A stretch of 64,000 nt of DNA from Silvibacterium dinghuense (GCF_004123295.1 NZ_SDMK01000001.1:1302001-1366000); one strand, 5' to 3'; positions 35,736 to 45,032 are shown, numbered from the stretch's first letter. Made by a program: numbers and translations. Notes: a model not told the origin generated them from the sequence alone.

Positions 35736-36593
35736 ATGATCGTCGTCACCGGAGCCACCGGCCAACTTGGAAAACTCGTCATCGAAGCACTGCTCGGCAA
35801 AGTTCCGGTCGGCCAGATTGTTGCCGCTGTCCGCAATCCCGCAAAGGCCGCCGACCTCGCCGCGAAGGGCGTGCAGGTCCGCGAGGCCGACTACGCGCGT
35901 CCCGAAACTCTCGCCACAGCCTTCGCCGGCGCGACCAGAGTCCTGCTCATCTCAGGCAGCGAGATCGGTCAGCGCATTCCGCAGCACAAGGCTGTGATCG
36001 ATGCCGCCAAAGCCGCAGGCGCAGGATTGCTCGCCTACACCAGCATCCTCCACGCCGACACATCCCCACTGCTGCTGGCAGCCGAGCACCTCGCCACCGA
36101 GCAGTATCTTGTGGCCAGCGGCCTGCCCTACGCGCTGCTGCGCAATGGCTGGTACACCGAGAACTACACCGTCGGCCTCCAGAACACGCTGCAGCATGGC
36201 GTCATCTTCGGCGCTTCCGGAGAAGGCCGTATCGCCACGGCCGCGCGTGCCGACTACGCCGTCGCGGCAGCGGCCGTGCTCACCGGCAGCGGCCATGAAA
36301 ACCAGACCTACGAACTCGCAGGCGATTCGGCCTTCACCCTCACCGGGTTCGCGGCCGAACTCAGCCGCCAGAGCGGCCAGTCCATCCGCTACCAGAACCT
36401 CACCGAAGCCGAATTTGAGAAGATCCTTACCGGCTTCCTACCGCCACCCATCGCGCATCTTCTCGCCGACTCAAGTGCACGCGCTGCAGGCAATGCCCTC
36501 GATGACAGCTCGCATACGCTGAGCCGGATCATCGGCCATCCCACCACGCCGATCTCCGAGACCCTCGCCGCTGCGCTGGCCGCAATACGCTAG
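35736..36593 (+). CDS. NAD(P)H:quinone oxidoreductase, NmrA-like SDR (QorB/YtfG type)
   Basis: A 285-residue atypical short-chain dehydrogenase. The N-terminus MIVVTGATGQLGKLVIEALL is the NADP-binding glycine loop (GATGQLG, as in QorB), followed by AAVRNPAKAADLAAKG and LLAYTSILHAD, GLPYALLRNGWYTENY in the middle. These segments closely follow E. coli QorB (YtfG), which reduces quinones with NADPH. AAGGAG lies before the ATG. The divergent HxlR-type regulator and the palindrome between them suggest induction by quinones, diamide-like electrophiles or oxidants. The gene is followed by a palindromic repeat 21 bases after the stop. Confidence 0.9.
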   Translation: MIVVTGATGQLGKLVIEALLGKVPVGQIVAAVRNPAKAADLAAKGVQVREADYARPETLATAFAGATRVLLISGSEIGQRIPQHKAVIDAAKAAGAGLLAYTSILHADTSPLLLAAEHLATEQYLVASGLPYALLRNGWYTENYTVGLQNTLQHGVIFGASGEGRIATAARADYAVAAAAVLTGSGHENQTYELAGDSAFTLTGFAAELSRQSGQSIRYQNLTEAEFEKILTGFLPPPIAHLLADSSARAAGNALDDSSHTLSRIIGHPTTPISETLAAALAAIR

Positions 36594-36614
36594 AGCAGCA
36601 CAGGACAATACCCC

Positions 36615-36652
36615 GGGTGCCCCACGTCTCGCTCTTGAGACGTGGGTTCGCA
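36615..36652 (+). repeat. palindromic repeat, A stem
   Basis: GGGTGCCCCACGTCTC / GAGACGTGGG with TTCGCAG linker, between two convergent genes where it could double as a transcription terminator. Confidence 0.7.
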
Positions 36653-36729
36653 GCCATCTTCCGTCGAGGTACCCACATGGCAAAAGCGGCATGCATGGCG
36701 CCCTGCCGCTTCCATCTTGATCGCCTTCG

Positions 36730-36990
36730 TCAGGGCTGCTTGCGCGGCGACACAAAGGTGCCGCGTCCCTTGTCGCGCGTCACGTGGCCTTCGAGGCGTA
36801 ATTCATAGAATGCCTGCCGCACCGTCGCGCGGCTCACGTCGAGGCTTCGCGAAAAATCCACCTCGGACGGAATGCCGTCACCCTCCGCAAACTGCCCAGC
36901 CTCAATCTTGTACAGCAGCCAGTTCTTGATCTGCTGATAGAGCGGCATAAAGCTGTCGCGATTCAACCGGCAGTCAATTAAGTCCGGCAT
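36730..36990 (-). CDS. stand-alone GntR-type DNA-binding domain protein (no effector domain)
   Basis: An 86-residue protein that is only the GntR winged helix: SFMPLYQQIKNWLLYKIEAG, IPSEVDFSRSLDVSRATVRQ and a wing ending GRGTFVSPRKQP, where the frame stops. Full-length HutC-type regulators continue for about 150 residues with a UTRA domain; none is found downstream, which is only 137 bp of repeat-bearing sequence. AAGGGG precedes the ATG at 36990. A longer start at 37041 would overlap the permease stop in an ATGA arrangement, implying translational coupling. It is the third gene of a padR-permease-gntR unit, so two regulators flank one permease. It may be a natural short regulator or a truncation product. 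Confidence 0.75.
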   Translation of the reverse strand: MPDLIDCRLNRDSFMPLYQQIKNWLLYKIEAGQFAEGDGIPSEVDFSRSLDVSRATVRQAFYELRLEGHVTRDKGRGTFVSPRKQP

Positions 36991-37037
36991 CGATTCCCCT
37001 TTCCCCGGCAGCACTGCTGCTTCTCTCTCACGCATGC

Positions 37038-39755
37038 TCATTCGCTGCGCACCGCCAGCAACGGATCGACCAGAGCAGCCCGCTTCGCCGGAAGCGCCGA
37101 AGCAAGAAAAGCAACCGACAGCATCCCCAGAGCGGAAAGCCCCAGCACCAGCGGATCGAATGGGCTCACACCAAACAGAAACGAGCGCAGCAGTTGCGAT
37201 GCAGCCGCTGCACCCAATACACCCAGTGCGCACCCCGCCAGGGCCACCTTGAGGCCGGAAGTCAATACCAGCCGCAGGATGCGCGTACGCCTGCAGCCTA
37301 GAGCCACGCGAATGGCCAGCTCCTGCCGTCTGGCCGCCACGGAAAAGGCAATCACGCTATAAATCCCCAGCACGCTCAACAACAGCGCCGCAAGCGCGAA
37401 GCTCGTGATCAGCGTGGTATTGAACCGTCGCGGCGCTTCGCTCTCTGCCACCACATCCTGCAGCGCCTGCATCTGGTAAAGCGGCAACTGGGGATCGATG
37501 CGCTGCACCACGCTGCGCAGCGCATCCTCCATCTGCCGCGGCGGTACCGCGGAGCGCACCACGATCCACCCATCGTCGGCATCCAGCTCTCCAGCCGAGG
37601 CCAGCGCACCTTCTGACGCCACCAGCTGTGTTGCCGGCTGATAGAACTGTTCCATCGTCTTATCGTCGGCAGCTCCCAGCTTCACATCGTCCACCTCACC
37701 CACCACCGTCATCCACGGCGAAACCGTCTCCGGCATCCCGCGCCGTATCCGCTTGCCGACCGGATCCTGTCCCGGCCAGTAGTGCTCAGCGAATTTGTGA
37801 TTCACGATAGCCACCAGCGGCGCGCCGGCCTTGTCCGCATCGGTAAACGCGCGGCCGCGCAACATGCGAATCCCCAGCGCAGCGAACGGATCGCCCAGCA
37901 CCATCGAGGGCGCCACCATGTGCAGCCCCTCCGACTTCGCCGAAACATAGCCATCCGGAATCACCGAGACCCCTATCGAGTTCCCAGCAGACGGCAGCAT
38001 GGAGCTGATTCCCACGGCCTTTACCGCCGGCAGCGCACGCAACTGCTCGAGAAGCTGATCGTTGAAGCGATCGATTCCATCCTGGGTGGCGTAATGCATC
38101 AGCGGCAGCACATACAACGCCGCCAGCGTGTGATCCGGCTGAAAGCCCGGATCTACCTCGCGCATCTTCTCGAAGCTGCGCAGCAGCAGCCCCGACGCGG
38201 TGAGCAGCACCATCGCCACCGCGATCTCACCCACTACGAGGATGGTCCGCAGACGCGTATGGCCTCCCCCCGCCGTGCCCGTGCGTCCGCCCTGCTTCAG
38301 CGTCTCGTTCACGCTGGTGCGGATAGCCGCGAACGCAGGAGCAAGGCCGCAGACAAACCCTGTGAGCACCGCGACCGCCAGAGCAAAGATGGCCACCTGC
38401 CAGTCAAGGCCAATCTCCTGCAGACGCGGCAATGTTTCCGGCAGCAGACTCACCCCCACGCGCAGCGCCATCCATGCCAGCATCAGGCCAAGAACTCCGC
38501 CGGCCAGGCTCAACAGCATGCTCTCCACCACGGCCTGCCGCAATAGCGCGCCGGCACGCGCGCCCAACGCCATGCGCACGGCGATTTCGCGCCTGCGGCC
38601 GATCGAACGAACCAGCAGCAGTCCCGCCAGGTTCGCGCAGGCAATCAGCTGCACCACCACCACGGCAAAGAACAATGTGCGCAGCAATGGCCGCGCGCCG
38701 TTCACCGTGTCCTCGCGCAGCGGCTTCACCACAGCTCGAATTCTTAAGCTGCTCATGAACGCCGGATAATCCCGCATCGTCGCCTGCGCCACGCGCTCTG
38801 CATCCTGCTGCGCCTGCTCCGGCGTTACACCCGGCGCCAGCCGTCCCACCATGCGCATGCGCCAGGAGGCAGCAGATCCCGCGGCAAACTCCCACGGCTC
38901 AGGACTCATCGGCACCCATAACTGGCTCTGATCCAGGCGTCCCTGGATCAAAGGAAATGCGAAGTCGCGCGGCATCACACCGATCACCGTGTATGGCTTG
39001 CGGGCGAGAAGAATTTTCTTTCCCAGCACGCCCGCATCCCCGTGAAAGCGCGTCTGCCACAGGCCATAGCTCAACACCGCGAGTGGCGCGTTCTGATCGT
39101 CCTCGGCCTGCGTAAACACGCGTCCCAGAAGCGGCTGCGTGCCCAGCGCGGCAAAGGTCTCTCCGCTCATGCGCGCCGCATCGATTGCCAGCGGTTCACC
39201 ATTGCCGGAGAGTTCGTACGCTACTTCCTGATATCCGCCCAGGTGCGTGAAACTGTGCGAGTCGCGCATGTAGTTGCGGACATCTGTCGCCGTCACCCGT
39301 GGCTGACTGCAGAAGGCGCAGTTGGATCCCTCCAGCACATCGCCCAGCATCATCAGCCGGCCGGGCTCAGGAAAAGGCAGCGGCCGCAACAGCACGCCTT
39401 CCACGATCGAGAAGATCGTCGTCGTCGCGCCGATGCCAAGCGCCAGCATCAGCACAGCCATCAGCGCAAAGCCCGGCGACTGCCGCAATTGCCGCCAGGC
39501 ATAGCGCAGATCCATCGTCAGCCGCGCCATGCCCTGGAACGCACGCTCCTCGCGATGCATCTGCTTCACCTGATCGACCCCTCCATACGCCCGGCGCGCA
39601 GCCAGCCGCGCATCCTCTGCGCTCATCCCCTGGCTTCTGAATTCGTCTTCGAGAAACGAAAGATGCCCGGCAATCTCGCGCTCCAGCTCCGCCTCCTGCC
39701 TCTCATTCGTAAAGAGGCTACGCATGCGGATCACAAGGCGCCGTATCGCACGCAT
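37038..39755 (-). CDS. ABC transporter permease, acidobacterial duplicated orphan permease (ADOP) type
   Basis: A 905-residue MacB/FtsX-like permease. A soluble N-terminal helix region (residues 1-70, ELEREIAGHLSFLEDEFRSQGM ... AARRAYGG) is typical of the ADOP class. Then follow MacB_PCD (about 80-330; LALGIGATTTIFSIVEGVLLRPLPFP), FtsX (about 370-490; LACANLAGLLLVRSIGRRREIA), a second periplasmic domain (about 520-770) and a C-terminal FtsX domain (LLSVLGIYSVIAFSVAARRQELAIR). No ATPase gene is nearby, as expected for 'orphan' permeases. GAGGAG lies 7 bases before the ATG, and the padR stop ends just 2 bases upstream, so the two are translationally linked. Substrate unknown; macrolide or lipoprotein export by analogy only. 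Confidence 0.92.
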   Translation of the reverse strand: MRAIRRLVIRMRSLFTNERQEAELEREIAGHLSFLEDEFRSQGMSAEDARLAARRAYGGVDQVKQMHREERAFQGMARLTMDLRYAWRQLRQSPGFALMAVLMLALGIGATTTIFSIVEGVLLRPLPFPEPGRLMMLGDVLEGSNCAFCSQPRVTATDVRNYMRDSHSFTHLGGYQEVAYELSGNGEPLAIDAARMSGETFAALGTQPLLGRVFTQAEDDQNAPLAVLSYGLWQTRFHGDAGVLGKKILLARKPYTVIGVMPRDFAFPLIQGRLDQSQLWVPMSPEPWEFAAGSAASWRMRMVGRLAPGVTPEQAQQDAERVAQATMRDYPAFMSSLRIRAVVKPLREDTVNGARPLLRTLFFAVVVVQLIACANLAGLLLVRSIGRRREIAVRMALGARAGALLRQAVVESMLLSLAGGVLGLMLAWMALRVGVSLLPETLPRLQEIGLDWQVAIFALAVAVLTGFVCGLAPAFAAIRTSVNETLKQGGRTGTAGGGHTRLRTILVVGEIAVAMVLLTASGLLLRSFEKMREVDPGFQPDHTLAALYVLPLMHYATQDGIDRFNDQLLEQLRALPAVKAVGISSMLPSAGNSIGVSVIPDGYVSAKSEGLHMVAPSMVLGDPFAALGIRMLRGRAFTDADKAGAPLVAIVNHKFAEHYWPGQDPVGKRIRRGMPETVSPWMTVVGEVDDVKLGAADDKTMEQFYQPATQLVASEGALASAGELDADDGWIVVRSAVPPRQMEDALRSVVQRIDPQLPLYQMQALQDVVAESEAPRRFNTTLITSFALAALLLSVLGIYSVIAFSVAARRQELAIRVALGCRRTRILRLVLTSGLKVALAGCALGVLGAAAASQLLRSFLFGVSPFDPLVLGLSALGMLSVAFLASALPAKRAALVDPLLAVRSE

Positions 39756-39757
39756 GA

Positions 39758-40105
39758 TCAGTGCTCCTCGAGCAGCACGCGTTCCACCAGCCCGGCCATC
39801 TGTCTCCACCGCGCTTTCTCTTCAGCCAGCGCCTTCTCGCCCGCCTTCGTGATCGCATAAAACTTCGCCTCACGGTTGTTCTCCGTCATCCCCCAGCTGC
39901 CCTTGATCCAGCCATACTGCTCGAGCCGCACCAGCGCGGGGTAAAGCGTCCCCTGGTTCAACTGCAGAAGACTATCGGAAACCTGCTGCAGCCGCGTCGA
40001 GATCTGGTACGCATGTCGCGGACCCATCGCCGAAAGCGTGCGCAGGATGATCAGGTCCAGCGTCCCCTGGAGCAGCTGCATCGAGTTTTTATCTTTACTA
40101 GGCAT
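39758..40105 (-). CDS. PadR family transcriptional regulator
   Basis: A 115-residue winged-helix repressor: QLLQGTLDLIILRTLSAMGPRHAYQI, LNQGTLYPALVRLEQYGWIKGSW and the wing AKFYAITKAGEKALAEE, with a C-terminal dimerisation helix. This is the small PadR subtype that almost always precedes an ADOP permease in acidobacteria. The start 40105 (MPSKDK) is chosen because it lies just downstream of a promoter-like sequence, whereas the open frame extends to 40168 upstream of it. It overlaps no other gene and is followed 2 bases later by the permease, so it most likely represses its own operon. Confidence 0.88.
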   Translation of the reverse strand: MPSKDKNSMQLLQGTLDLIILRTLSAMGPRHAYQISTRLQQVSDSLLQLNQGTLYPALVRLEQYGWIKGSWGMTENNREAKFYAITKAGEKALAEEKARWRQMAGLVERVLLEEH

Positions 40106-40123
40106 CCAAGTGATCTCACCCGC

Positions 40124-40152
40124 AGCATCCTCCACCTTCACTGGAATGTCAA
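40124..40152 (-). promoter_or_regulatory. putative sigma-70-type promoter of the padR-permease operon
   Basis: Minus strand: consensus -35 TTGACA at 40152-40147, 17-base spacer, then a weak -10 GATGCT at 40129-40124, about 19 bases before the padR start. Confidence 0.45.
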
Positions 40153-40207
40153 GTGGAACCTGCCGCAAAGTGTTCTCAAGGGTGCAGATTCTGACAGATA
40201 GCCCCGG

Positions 40208-41113
40208 CTAGAGATCCGCGCAAATCTCCCGCACCTGTTCGCGAAACCATGCATGGAGCGGCTCCTGCTCCAGCCGCGGGTGCCAGCTCATCGCGTAGGA
40301 AAAGCCGCGGATCTCCTTCGGCGGTTCGATGGTCCTCACCCGCGCATGCCGCGCCGCCAGCGTGGCCAGCCGCCGTGGCACAGTAAGCACCAGCCGCGTG
40401 CCCTCCAGCGCCAGCGCGCCCGACACAAAGAATGGCACCTGCAACACGCTCCTGCGATGATGCCCGGCCTCGGCCAGTGGCCGGTCCACCAGGGTCTGCC
40501 GACCATTCTCTGTATCGATCACGATGTGCCCCTGCGCCAGATATTCCCGCAGTCCGAACTGCTTCCCGGCAAAGGGATGCGCCTTCGCCACCAGGCATAC
40601 AAAATCCTCTTCGAAGAGCACCTCCACACGCAACGCCGAGGGCGCAGCAAGCGGACTGAAGATGAAATCCACCCGTCCTGCACTCGCATCCTCAAAACTC
40701 CCTTCGCGAGGCGGCGCGACTTCAATCCTCAGACCAGGCGCACGCTCCGCCAGCACCAGCATCAGCCGCGGCAGCAGTAATGACGCTGCAAAATCCGTCA
40801 TCGAAAGCCTTACCCGCTCCATGCTGTGCCTGGGCGAAAACCTCTCTCCTGCCCACAGCCGCTCCAGCCGCGGAAGCAGCAGCTCCAATTCGCGCAACAG
40901 CGTGCTGCCACGCGCCGTCAGCTCATAACGCCCGCGCCGGCCCACCAGCAGCTCGTCTCCCAGCACTTCACGCAGCCGCTCGAAGGCACGGCTCATGGCC
41001 GGCTGGCTTAGATTTACCTGCTGTGCTGCCCGCGTTACGCTGCGCTCTTTCAACAGCGCGTACAACGGCATCAGCAGGTTCAGATCGAGATTCCGAAGAT
41101 GCACTGGACGCAT
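40208..41113 (-). CDS. LysR family transcriptional regulator
   Basis: A 301-residue LysR-type regulator. The N-terminal helix-turn-helix is NLDLNLLMPLYALLKERSVT and RAAQQVNLSQPAMSRAFERLR, followed by VGRRGRYELTARG; the substrate-binding domain (about 95-295) is of the PnbR/NodD-like PBP2 type (LVAKAHPFAGKQFGLREYL). It is divergent from an SDR gene 73 bp away, the classical LysR arrangement, so it probably activates that gene. The start MRPVHL at 41113 fits the family; three codons further upstream is an alternative ATG. The direct repeat CATGAT (41110-41115 and about 41132-41137) lies at the start and in the intergenic region. Confidence 0.88.
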   Translation of the reverse strand: MRPVHLRNLDLNLLMPLYALLKERSVTRAAQQVNLSQPAMSRAFERLREVLGDELLVGRRGRYELTARGSTLLRELELLLPRLERLWAGERFSPRHSMERVRLSMTDFAASLLLPRLMLVLAERAPGLRIEVAPPREGSFEDASAGRVDFIFSPLAAPSALRVEVLFEEDFVCLVAKAHPFAGKQFGLREYLAQGHIVIDTENGRQTLVDRPLAEAGHHRRSVLQVPFFVSGALALEGTRLVLTVPRRLATLAARHARVRTIEPPKEIRGFSYAMSWHPRLEQEPLHAWFREQVREICADL

Positions 41114-41186
41114 GATACGCATGCTAACAATGCATGATCCCTTCGTCACTCCTCCCGCCTCTAACGCAGTGAAAGGATCTGAAACC

Positions 41187-41930
41187 ATGAGCAAGCTTCT
41201 TGAGAATAAGGTCGCCATCATCACCGGAGCCGGACGCGGCATCGGCGCCGCCATCGCCCGCCGCTTCGCCGCAGAAAGCGCGAGCGTCGTCGTCAACTAT
41301 GCACGCAGCCAGGCTGAAGCCGAGGCCGTCGTCGCCTCCATCCAGCAATCCGGCGGCCGCGCCATTGCCGTGCAGGGAGATGTCAGCACCCGCGAGGGCG
41401 CGCTCGCCAGCTTCGATGCGGCAGAATCGAACTTCGGACGTCCGGACATTCTCATCAACAATGCCGGCCTCATCCTTTACAAGCCTGTCGCCGCAGTCAG
41501 CGAGGAAGAGTACGACCGCCTCTTTGCCGTCAATGTGAAAGGGACATTCCTCTCCAGCCAGCTCGCCGCCACGCGCCTCAACGACGGCGGCTCCATCATC
41601 AACTTTTCCTCGTCGACCACCGCTCTCATGCTGCCGACCTATGCCATTTACGTTGCCACCAAGGGCGCCGTCGAGCAGTTCAGTCATGTCCTCGCCAAGG
41701 AGCTCGGCCCGCGCAAAATCCGCGTGAACGTTGTATCGCCGGGACCGGTGGACACCGAGCTCTTTAACCAGGGCAAGACCGAAGAGGACCGGAAACGCAT
41801 GGCATCCCTGGCCGCCTTCAACCGCCTTGGCACCACGGAGGACATCGCCAATGTCGTCACCTGGCTGGCTTCCGAGGAAGCCGCATGGGTCTCCGGGCAG
41901 AACATCCGCGCCAACGGCGGCCTGATCTAA
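41187..41930 (+). CDS. short-chain dehydrogenase/reductase (SDR), 3-oxoacyl-ACP reductase-like
   Basis: A classical SDR of 247 residues. The cofactor loop is AIITGAGRGIGAAIARRF (TGxxxGIG), NNAG is present as ILINNAGLILYKP, the catalytic Ser is in IINFSSSTT, and the Tyr-Lys pair in YAIYVATKGAVEQFSH (YxxxK). The C-terminus WVSGQNIRANGGLI is typical of FabG-like SDRs. The NYARSQAEA segment after the second strand suggests NADP preference. AAAGGA precedes the ATG. The frame extends to 40995 but that part is antisense to lysR. Substrate unknown; regulation by the divergent LysR protein is likely. Confidence 0.9.
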   Translation: MSKLLENKVAIITGAGRGIGAAIARRFAAESASVVVNYARSQAEAEAVVASIQQSGGRAIAVQGDVSTREGALASFDAAESNFGRPDILINNAGLILYKPVAAVSEEEYDRLFAVNVKGTFLSSQLAATRLNDGGSIINFSSSTTALMLPTYAIYVATKGAVEQFSHVLAKELGPRKIRVNVVSPGPVDTELFNQGKTEEDRKRMASLAAFNRLGTTEDIANVVTWLASEEAAWVSGQNIRANGGLI

Positions 41931-41937
41931 ACCCAGG

Positions 41938-41985
41938 CAGAAGAACGGGCACAGCACGTAGCCGCTGTGCCCGCTGCCCTTCTGT
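41938..41985. terminator. bidirectional terminator between SDR and GH95-like genes
   Basis: Perfect inner stem CGGGCACAGC / GCTGTGCCCG (41946-41973) with a partial outer stem CAGAAG / CTTCTG and following TATTTGG. Confidence 0.7.
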
Positions 41986-42009
41986 ATTTGGAACTGCTTC
42001 TGCTACAAA

Positions 42010-44397
42010 TCAGTTTCCCGCAGCCAGCCCCAGCATCACCTTGCCGAGATGCTTCGGAGCCGTTGCCGGCGAACCACTCACAGCGGCGAATTCCTCCATC
42101 GAGGCATGTTCCGGCGTCAAAACATAGTCCTTACCCGCCTCGGCATGCAGCGTGAGCTTCTTGCCTGAAACCTGTATGGCATGGTTCCCGTGCTCGCTGT
42201 GCTCGGTCACCTGAAGCGTCTCACCCGGCCACGGATTCTCAATCATCAGCGGCCCATTCGTCCCGGCCTCGATCACCACCGTACTGACTGCGCCATGGTG
42301 AGTCTCTACATCCACCTTCGTACGGCCGCGCACCCACACGCTGCCTGCAAAATCCCACCCTGGCGGAATCGCCGACGCCACGCGGATCGTACCATCCACG
42401 TCCTGCACCAGCGCCTCATTGAGCGCCGTTGTGACTACGCCGATCTGCTCGATGTAGAACTCACCACCCTCACCACCCCAGTTCGCAAAGCCATTCGGAT
42501 ACTGCTGATACTCCTCGGTCAGCGCCACCAGCGTCAAAGCCATATCCTTACCTAGCCCCAGCCGCGCGGCCTGGATCGGATCGAAGCTCCAATCCTCCTT
42601 CACCGGATACGGCCGCTGCTCAAAGGTCCGCCGCTCCACCGCAAACAGAGGCGAATCCGGCGTGACGAGACTCCACGGCCATACCGGCTCCAGGCCGAGA
42701 TTCTCCACATTATGATTCTCCGCAGCAGGATCATACGAATCTGCAATCACCGCTTCGCTATTATCTGCCGCAAGCAGGCTCTCTGCCTTGCCCGCCTGTG
42801 TCAAAGGCAGCCCAGGAATCTTCTTCAGCGCCACCTCAAGCGTCGGCACCAGCGCCGCGTCCGTGTGCAGCAACTGCGCAGCCTCCAGCGTCTCCCGGTA
42901 AAGAGTCATCCGTGCGCACAAGTCCAGAATCGAGTCCTTCACATCCCACTGCGTCTCATGCGCATTCGTTGGACTGGTGTGGTTCAGCCCATCCGCTCCC
43001 GGCTTTTCATAGCTCAGCAGAAAACGCGCAGCAGCAGCCATCACCGGATAGTTTTCCTCGAGAAACTTCCGGTCGCCCGTAGCAAGATACTGCTGCCAGA
43101 TCCAGTAGCCGACCTCGGCGCCCGTCGAGATCGTCCGCGCGTTGTAATACGGCTGCGAACCGGCATCGCAGTTCAGCCCAATCACACCCTTGCCGCCCTT
43201 ATCCATCCCCCACGTTTCGAACTCGTAGCCCGGCCCGTTGAAGCGCATCGTCTCCGGCACGCAGATGCCTTCACGCCCGCCCATATGCGCCTTCGTCCAC
43301 GCTTCGATATTCGAAAGATTCTCACGATATAGCCGGAAATATGGCTCATTCAGCTCCGGAAGACCAGCGCCCAGGTTCGCAGCAACCTGCATGCGCAGGT
43401 TCCAGTGCCAGTACGCGCCCGGGTCCCAGTTATGGTTGTCGCGCACCGACGAAAACATATCCGCAAGCCCCGCCTGCGAGCCCGGAAACTCGCTCCCGCT
43501 CTGCGCTGCCGACGTAAATAGAAACAAAGTGCGCAGGCTCTCCATGTATTCACCTGAGCCATCTGCGGAAGTCACCTTGATCAGCCCCGCCCGGCTCCAG
43601 AAGCGATGCCACCACGCCGCATGCGCCTCCGGACTCACCGGGACAAGCGCCTTCGCCGCAATCTCCCGCGCATCGCCCTCGCCCTTGTAGCCCGGCGCAG
43701 CCACGCGCAGCGTGAAGTGCCCGGCCGCATCCGGCAGAAATGCCAGCTTCACCGATCGCTCATCCTTACCGGACGAGATCATCTTCAGCCCCGCCGTGCT
43801 CACCGCCGCCAGCGATCCGAACTGCTTACCTGTCGCGCCGGGCTCCGTGTTGTCTATCCACGTCTCTGCCAGAGTGCCCAACCCATCGCGCAGCTCTACC
43901 TGCGGCGCGCGCGGAGGCCACAACGCCAGCACCGCAGTCTGCGCAGCATGCGGATCGAGCCCCGTCACATCCACTACCAACGCGTCCGTCTCCGCTTCCA
44001 CCCATGCCTTCAGGTGAATGCCCGCACCCTGCTCCTCGAATGTGCCGTTATAAAGATCGAGCCTCGCCGAATAATCCTTCGCCGAAGTCAGCGCCGCCAG
44101 CGACGGAATCGATATCTGCCCCGGTGAGAGCCGCCGCGGCAGCGTGTCCGCCCGATTCAACTGCGCCGTAAAGCCATCCGCCGACCACACCGCGACACCC
44201 AGCCGGCCATTGCCGAGCGGAAGCGCCGCACGCGGCAGCAGGTTCGGCCTGTGCAGAATAATGTCTGAACGGCCAACGACACCGGGCACATCGACAGCAA
44301 ATTCCTTGCCCGACCACGCCGTGGTTGCGGCAGAAAGCGAGGCAGAGGCAGACAGCGCAAGACAGGCAGCAACGAAACAGCGAGGAATCAATTTCAC
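42010..44397 (-). CDS. exported (alpha/alpha)6-barrel glycoside hydrolase, GH95-like
   Basis: A 795-residue protein with a signal peptide (CFVAACLALSASASLSA). An N-terminal beta-sandwich (LPLGNGRLGVAVWSADGFTA; about 35-260) is followed by an alpha-helical barrel with RDNHNWDPGAYWHWNLRMQV, GAEVGYWIWQQYLATGDRKF and SPTNAHETQWDVKDSILDL, and a C-terminal beta domain. LPLGNGRLG and the order of domains resemble GH95 alpha-L-fucosidases/galactosidases, but the match is imperfect and a DUF5703-type N-terminus is possible. Translation likely starts at a GTG. It is convergent with the SDR gene and divergent from the KdsC-type gene. The substrate is probably a fucosylated or galactosylated glycan, by analogy only. 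Confidence 0.7.
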   Translation of the reverse strand: MKLIPRCFVAACLALSASASLSAATTAWSGKEFAVDVPGVVGRSDIILHRPNLLPRAALPLGNGRLGVAVWSADGFTAQLNRADTLPRRLSPGQISIPSLAALTSAKDYSARLDLYNGTFEEQGAGIHLKAWVEAETDALVVDVTGLDPHAAQTAVLALWPPRAPQVELRDGLGTLAETWIDNTEPGATGKQFGSLAAVSTAGLKMISSGKDERSVKLAFLPDAAGHFTLRVAAPGYKGEGDAREIAAKALVPVSPEAHAAWWHRFWSRAGLIKVTSADGSGEYMESLRTLFLFTSAAQSGSEFPGSQAGLADMFSSVRDNHNWDPGAYWHWNLRMQVAANLGAGLPELNEPYFRLYRENLSNIEAWTKAHMGGREGICVPETMRFNGPGYEFETWGMDKGGKGVIGLNCDAGSQPYYNARTISTGAEVGYWIWQQYLATGDRKFLEENYPVMAAAARFLLSYEKPGADGLNHTSPTNAHETQWDVKDSILDLCARMTLYRETLEAAQLLHTDAALVPTLEVALKKIPGLPLTQAGKAESLLAADNSEAVIADSYDPAAENHNVENLGLEPVWPWSLVTPDSPLFAVERRTFEQRPYPVKEDWSFDPIQAARLGLGKDMALTLVALTEEYQQYPNGFANWGGEGGEFYIEQIGVVTTALNEALVQDVDGTIRVASAIPPGWDFAGSVWVRGRTKVDVETHHGAVSTVVIEAGTNGPLMIENPWPGETLQVTEHSEHGNHAIQVSGKKLTLHAEAGKDYVLTPEHASMEEFAAVSGSPATAPKHLGKVMLGLAAGN

Positions 44398-44474
44398 AGT
44401 GTCATCTTTCGTGATGGATTCAGGACAAAGCAGGAGTCCACAAAATCATACGCGCCACGCACTATCATGAAGGC

Positions 44475-45032
44475 ATGACCGATACTGTGATCGATCCGGC
44501 GCTTCACGAGCGCGCGCGACGCATCAAGCTCTTCCTCATGGACGTCGACGGCACGCTTACCGATGGCGGTGTCTGCCTCATCGCTCACCCGGATGGCACC
44601 GGCCTCGCCGAAATGAAAGTCTTCAACTCCGCGGACGGCGCCGGTCTCAAACTCGCCCATATCATGGGCATCAAGACCGGCTTCATCACCGGCCGCAAAT
44701 CTCCTGCCGTGCAACAAAGGGCCAAGGAGCTGCTCGTCAGTTACGTCTATCTCGGACAGGCCACCAAGACCCAGGCCTTCGAAGAGTGCATGGCAGATGC
44801 AGGCGTGACTGCGGATGAGGTCGCATACATGGGCGACGACCTGCCCGATCTCCCCGTCATGCAGCGCGTCGGCCTGGCTGTTGCAGTCTCGAACGCTGTT
44901 CCCGAGGTCAAGGCCGCAGCCCACTACATCACCGGACTTGGCGGCGGCAAAGGCTCAGCCCGCGAAGTTATCGAGCTTATCCTAAAGTCCCAGGGCCGCT
45001 GGGAAGAAGCCATCCCCAAAGCCCTCGCATAG
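44475..45032 (+). CDS. KdsC-type HAD phosphatase (3-deoxy-D-manno-octulosonate-8-phosphate phosphatase-like)
   Basis: A 185-residue HAD-superfamily class C0 (tetrameric) phosphatase. Motif I is FLMDVDGTLTDGG (nucleophile Asp23, acid/base Asp25), motif II is GFITGRKS, the Lys is in QATKTQAF and motif IV is YMGDDLPDLPVM. This small cap-less form matches KdsC, which releases phosphate from KDO-8-phosphate in lipopolysaccharide synthesis; related enzymes act on other 2-keto-3-deoxy sugars. The other kds genes are not in the window. It starts 78 bp from the divergent GH95-like gene. A composite repeat begins 11 bases after its stop and may act as terminator. Confidence 0.85.
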   Translation: MTDTVIDPALHERARRIKLFLMDVDGTLTDGGVCLIAHPDGTGLAEMKVFNSADGAGLKLAHIMGIKTGFITGRKSPAVQQRAKELLVSYVYLGQATKTQAFEECMADAGVTADEVAYMGDDLPDLPVMQRVGLAVAVSNAVPEVKAAAHYITGLGGGKGSAREVIELILKSQGRWEEAIPKALA

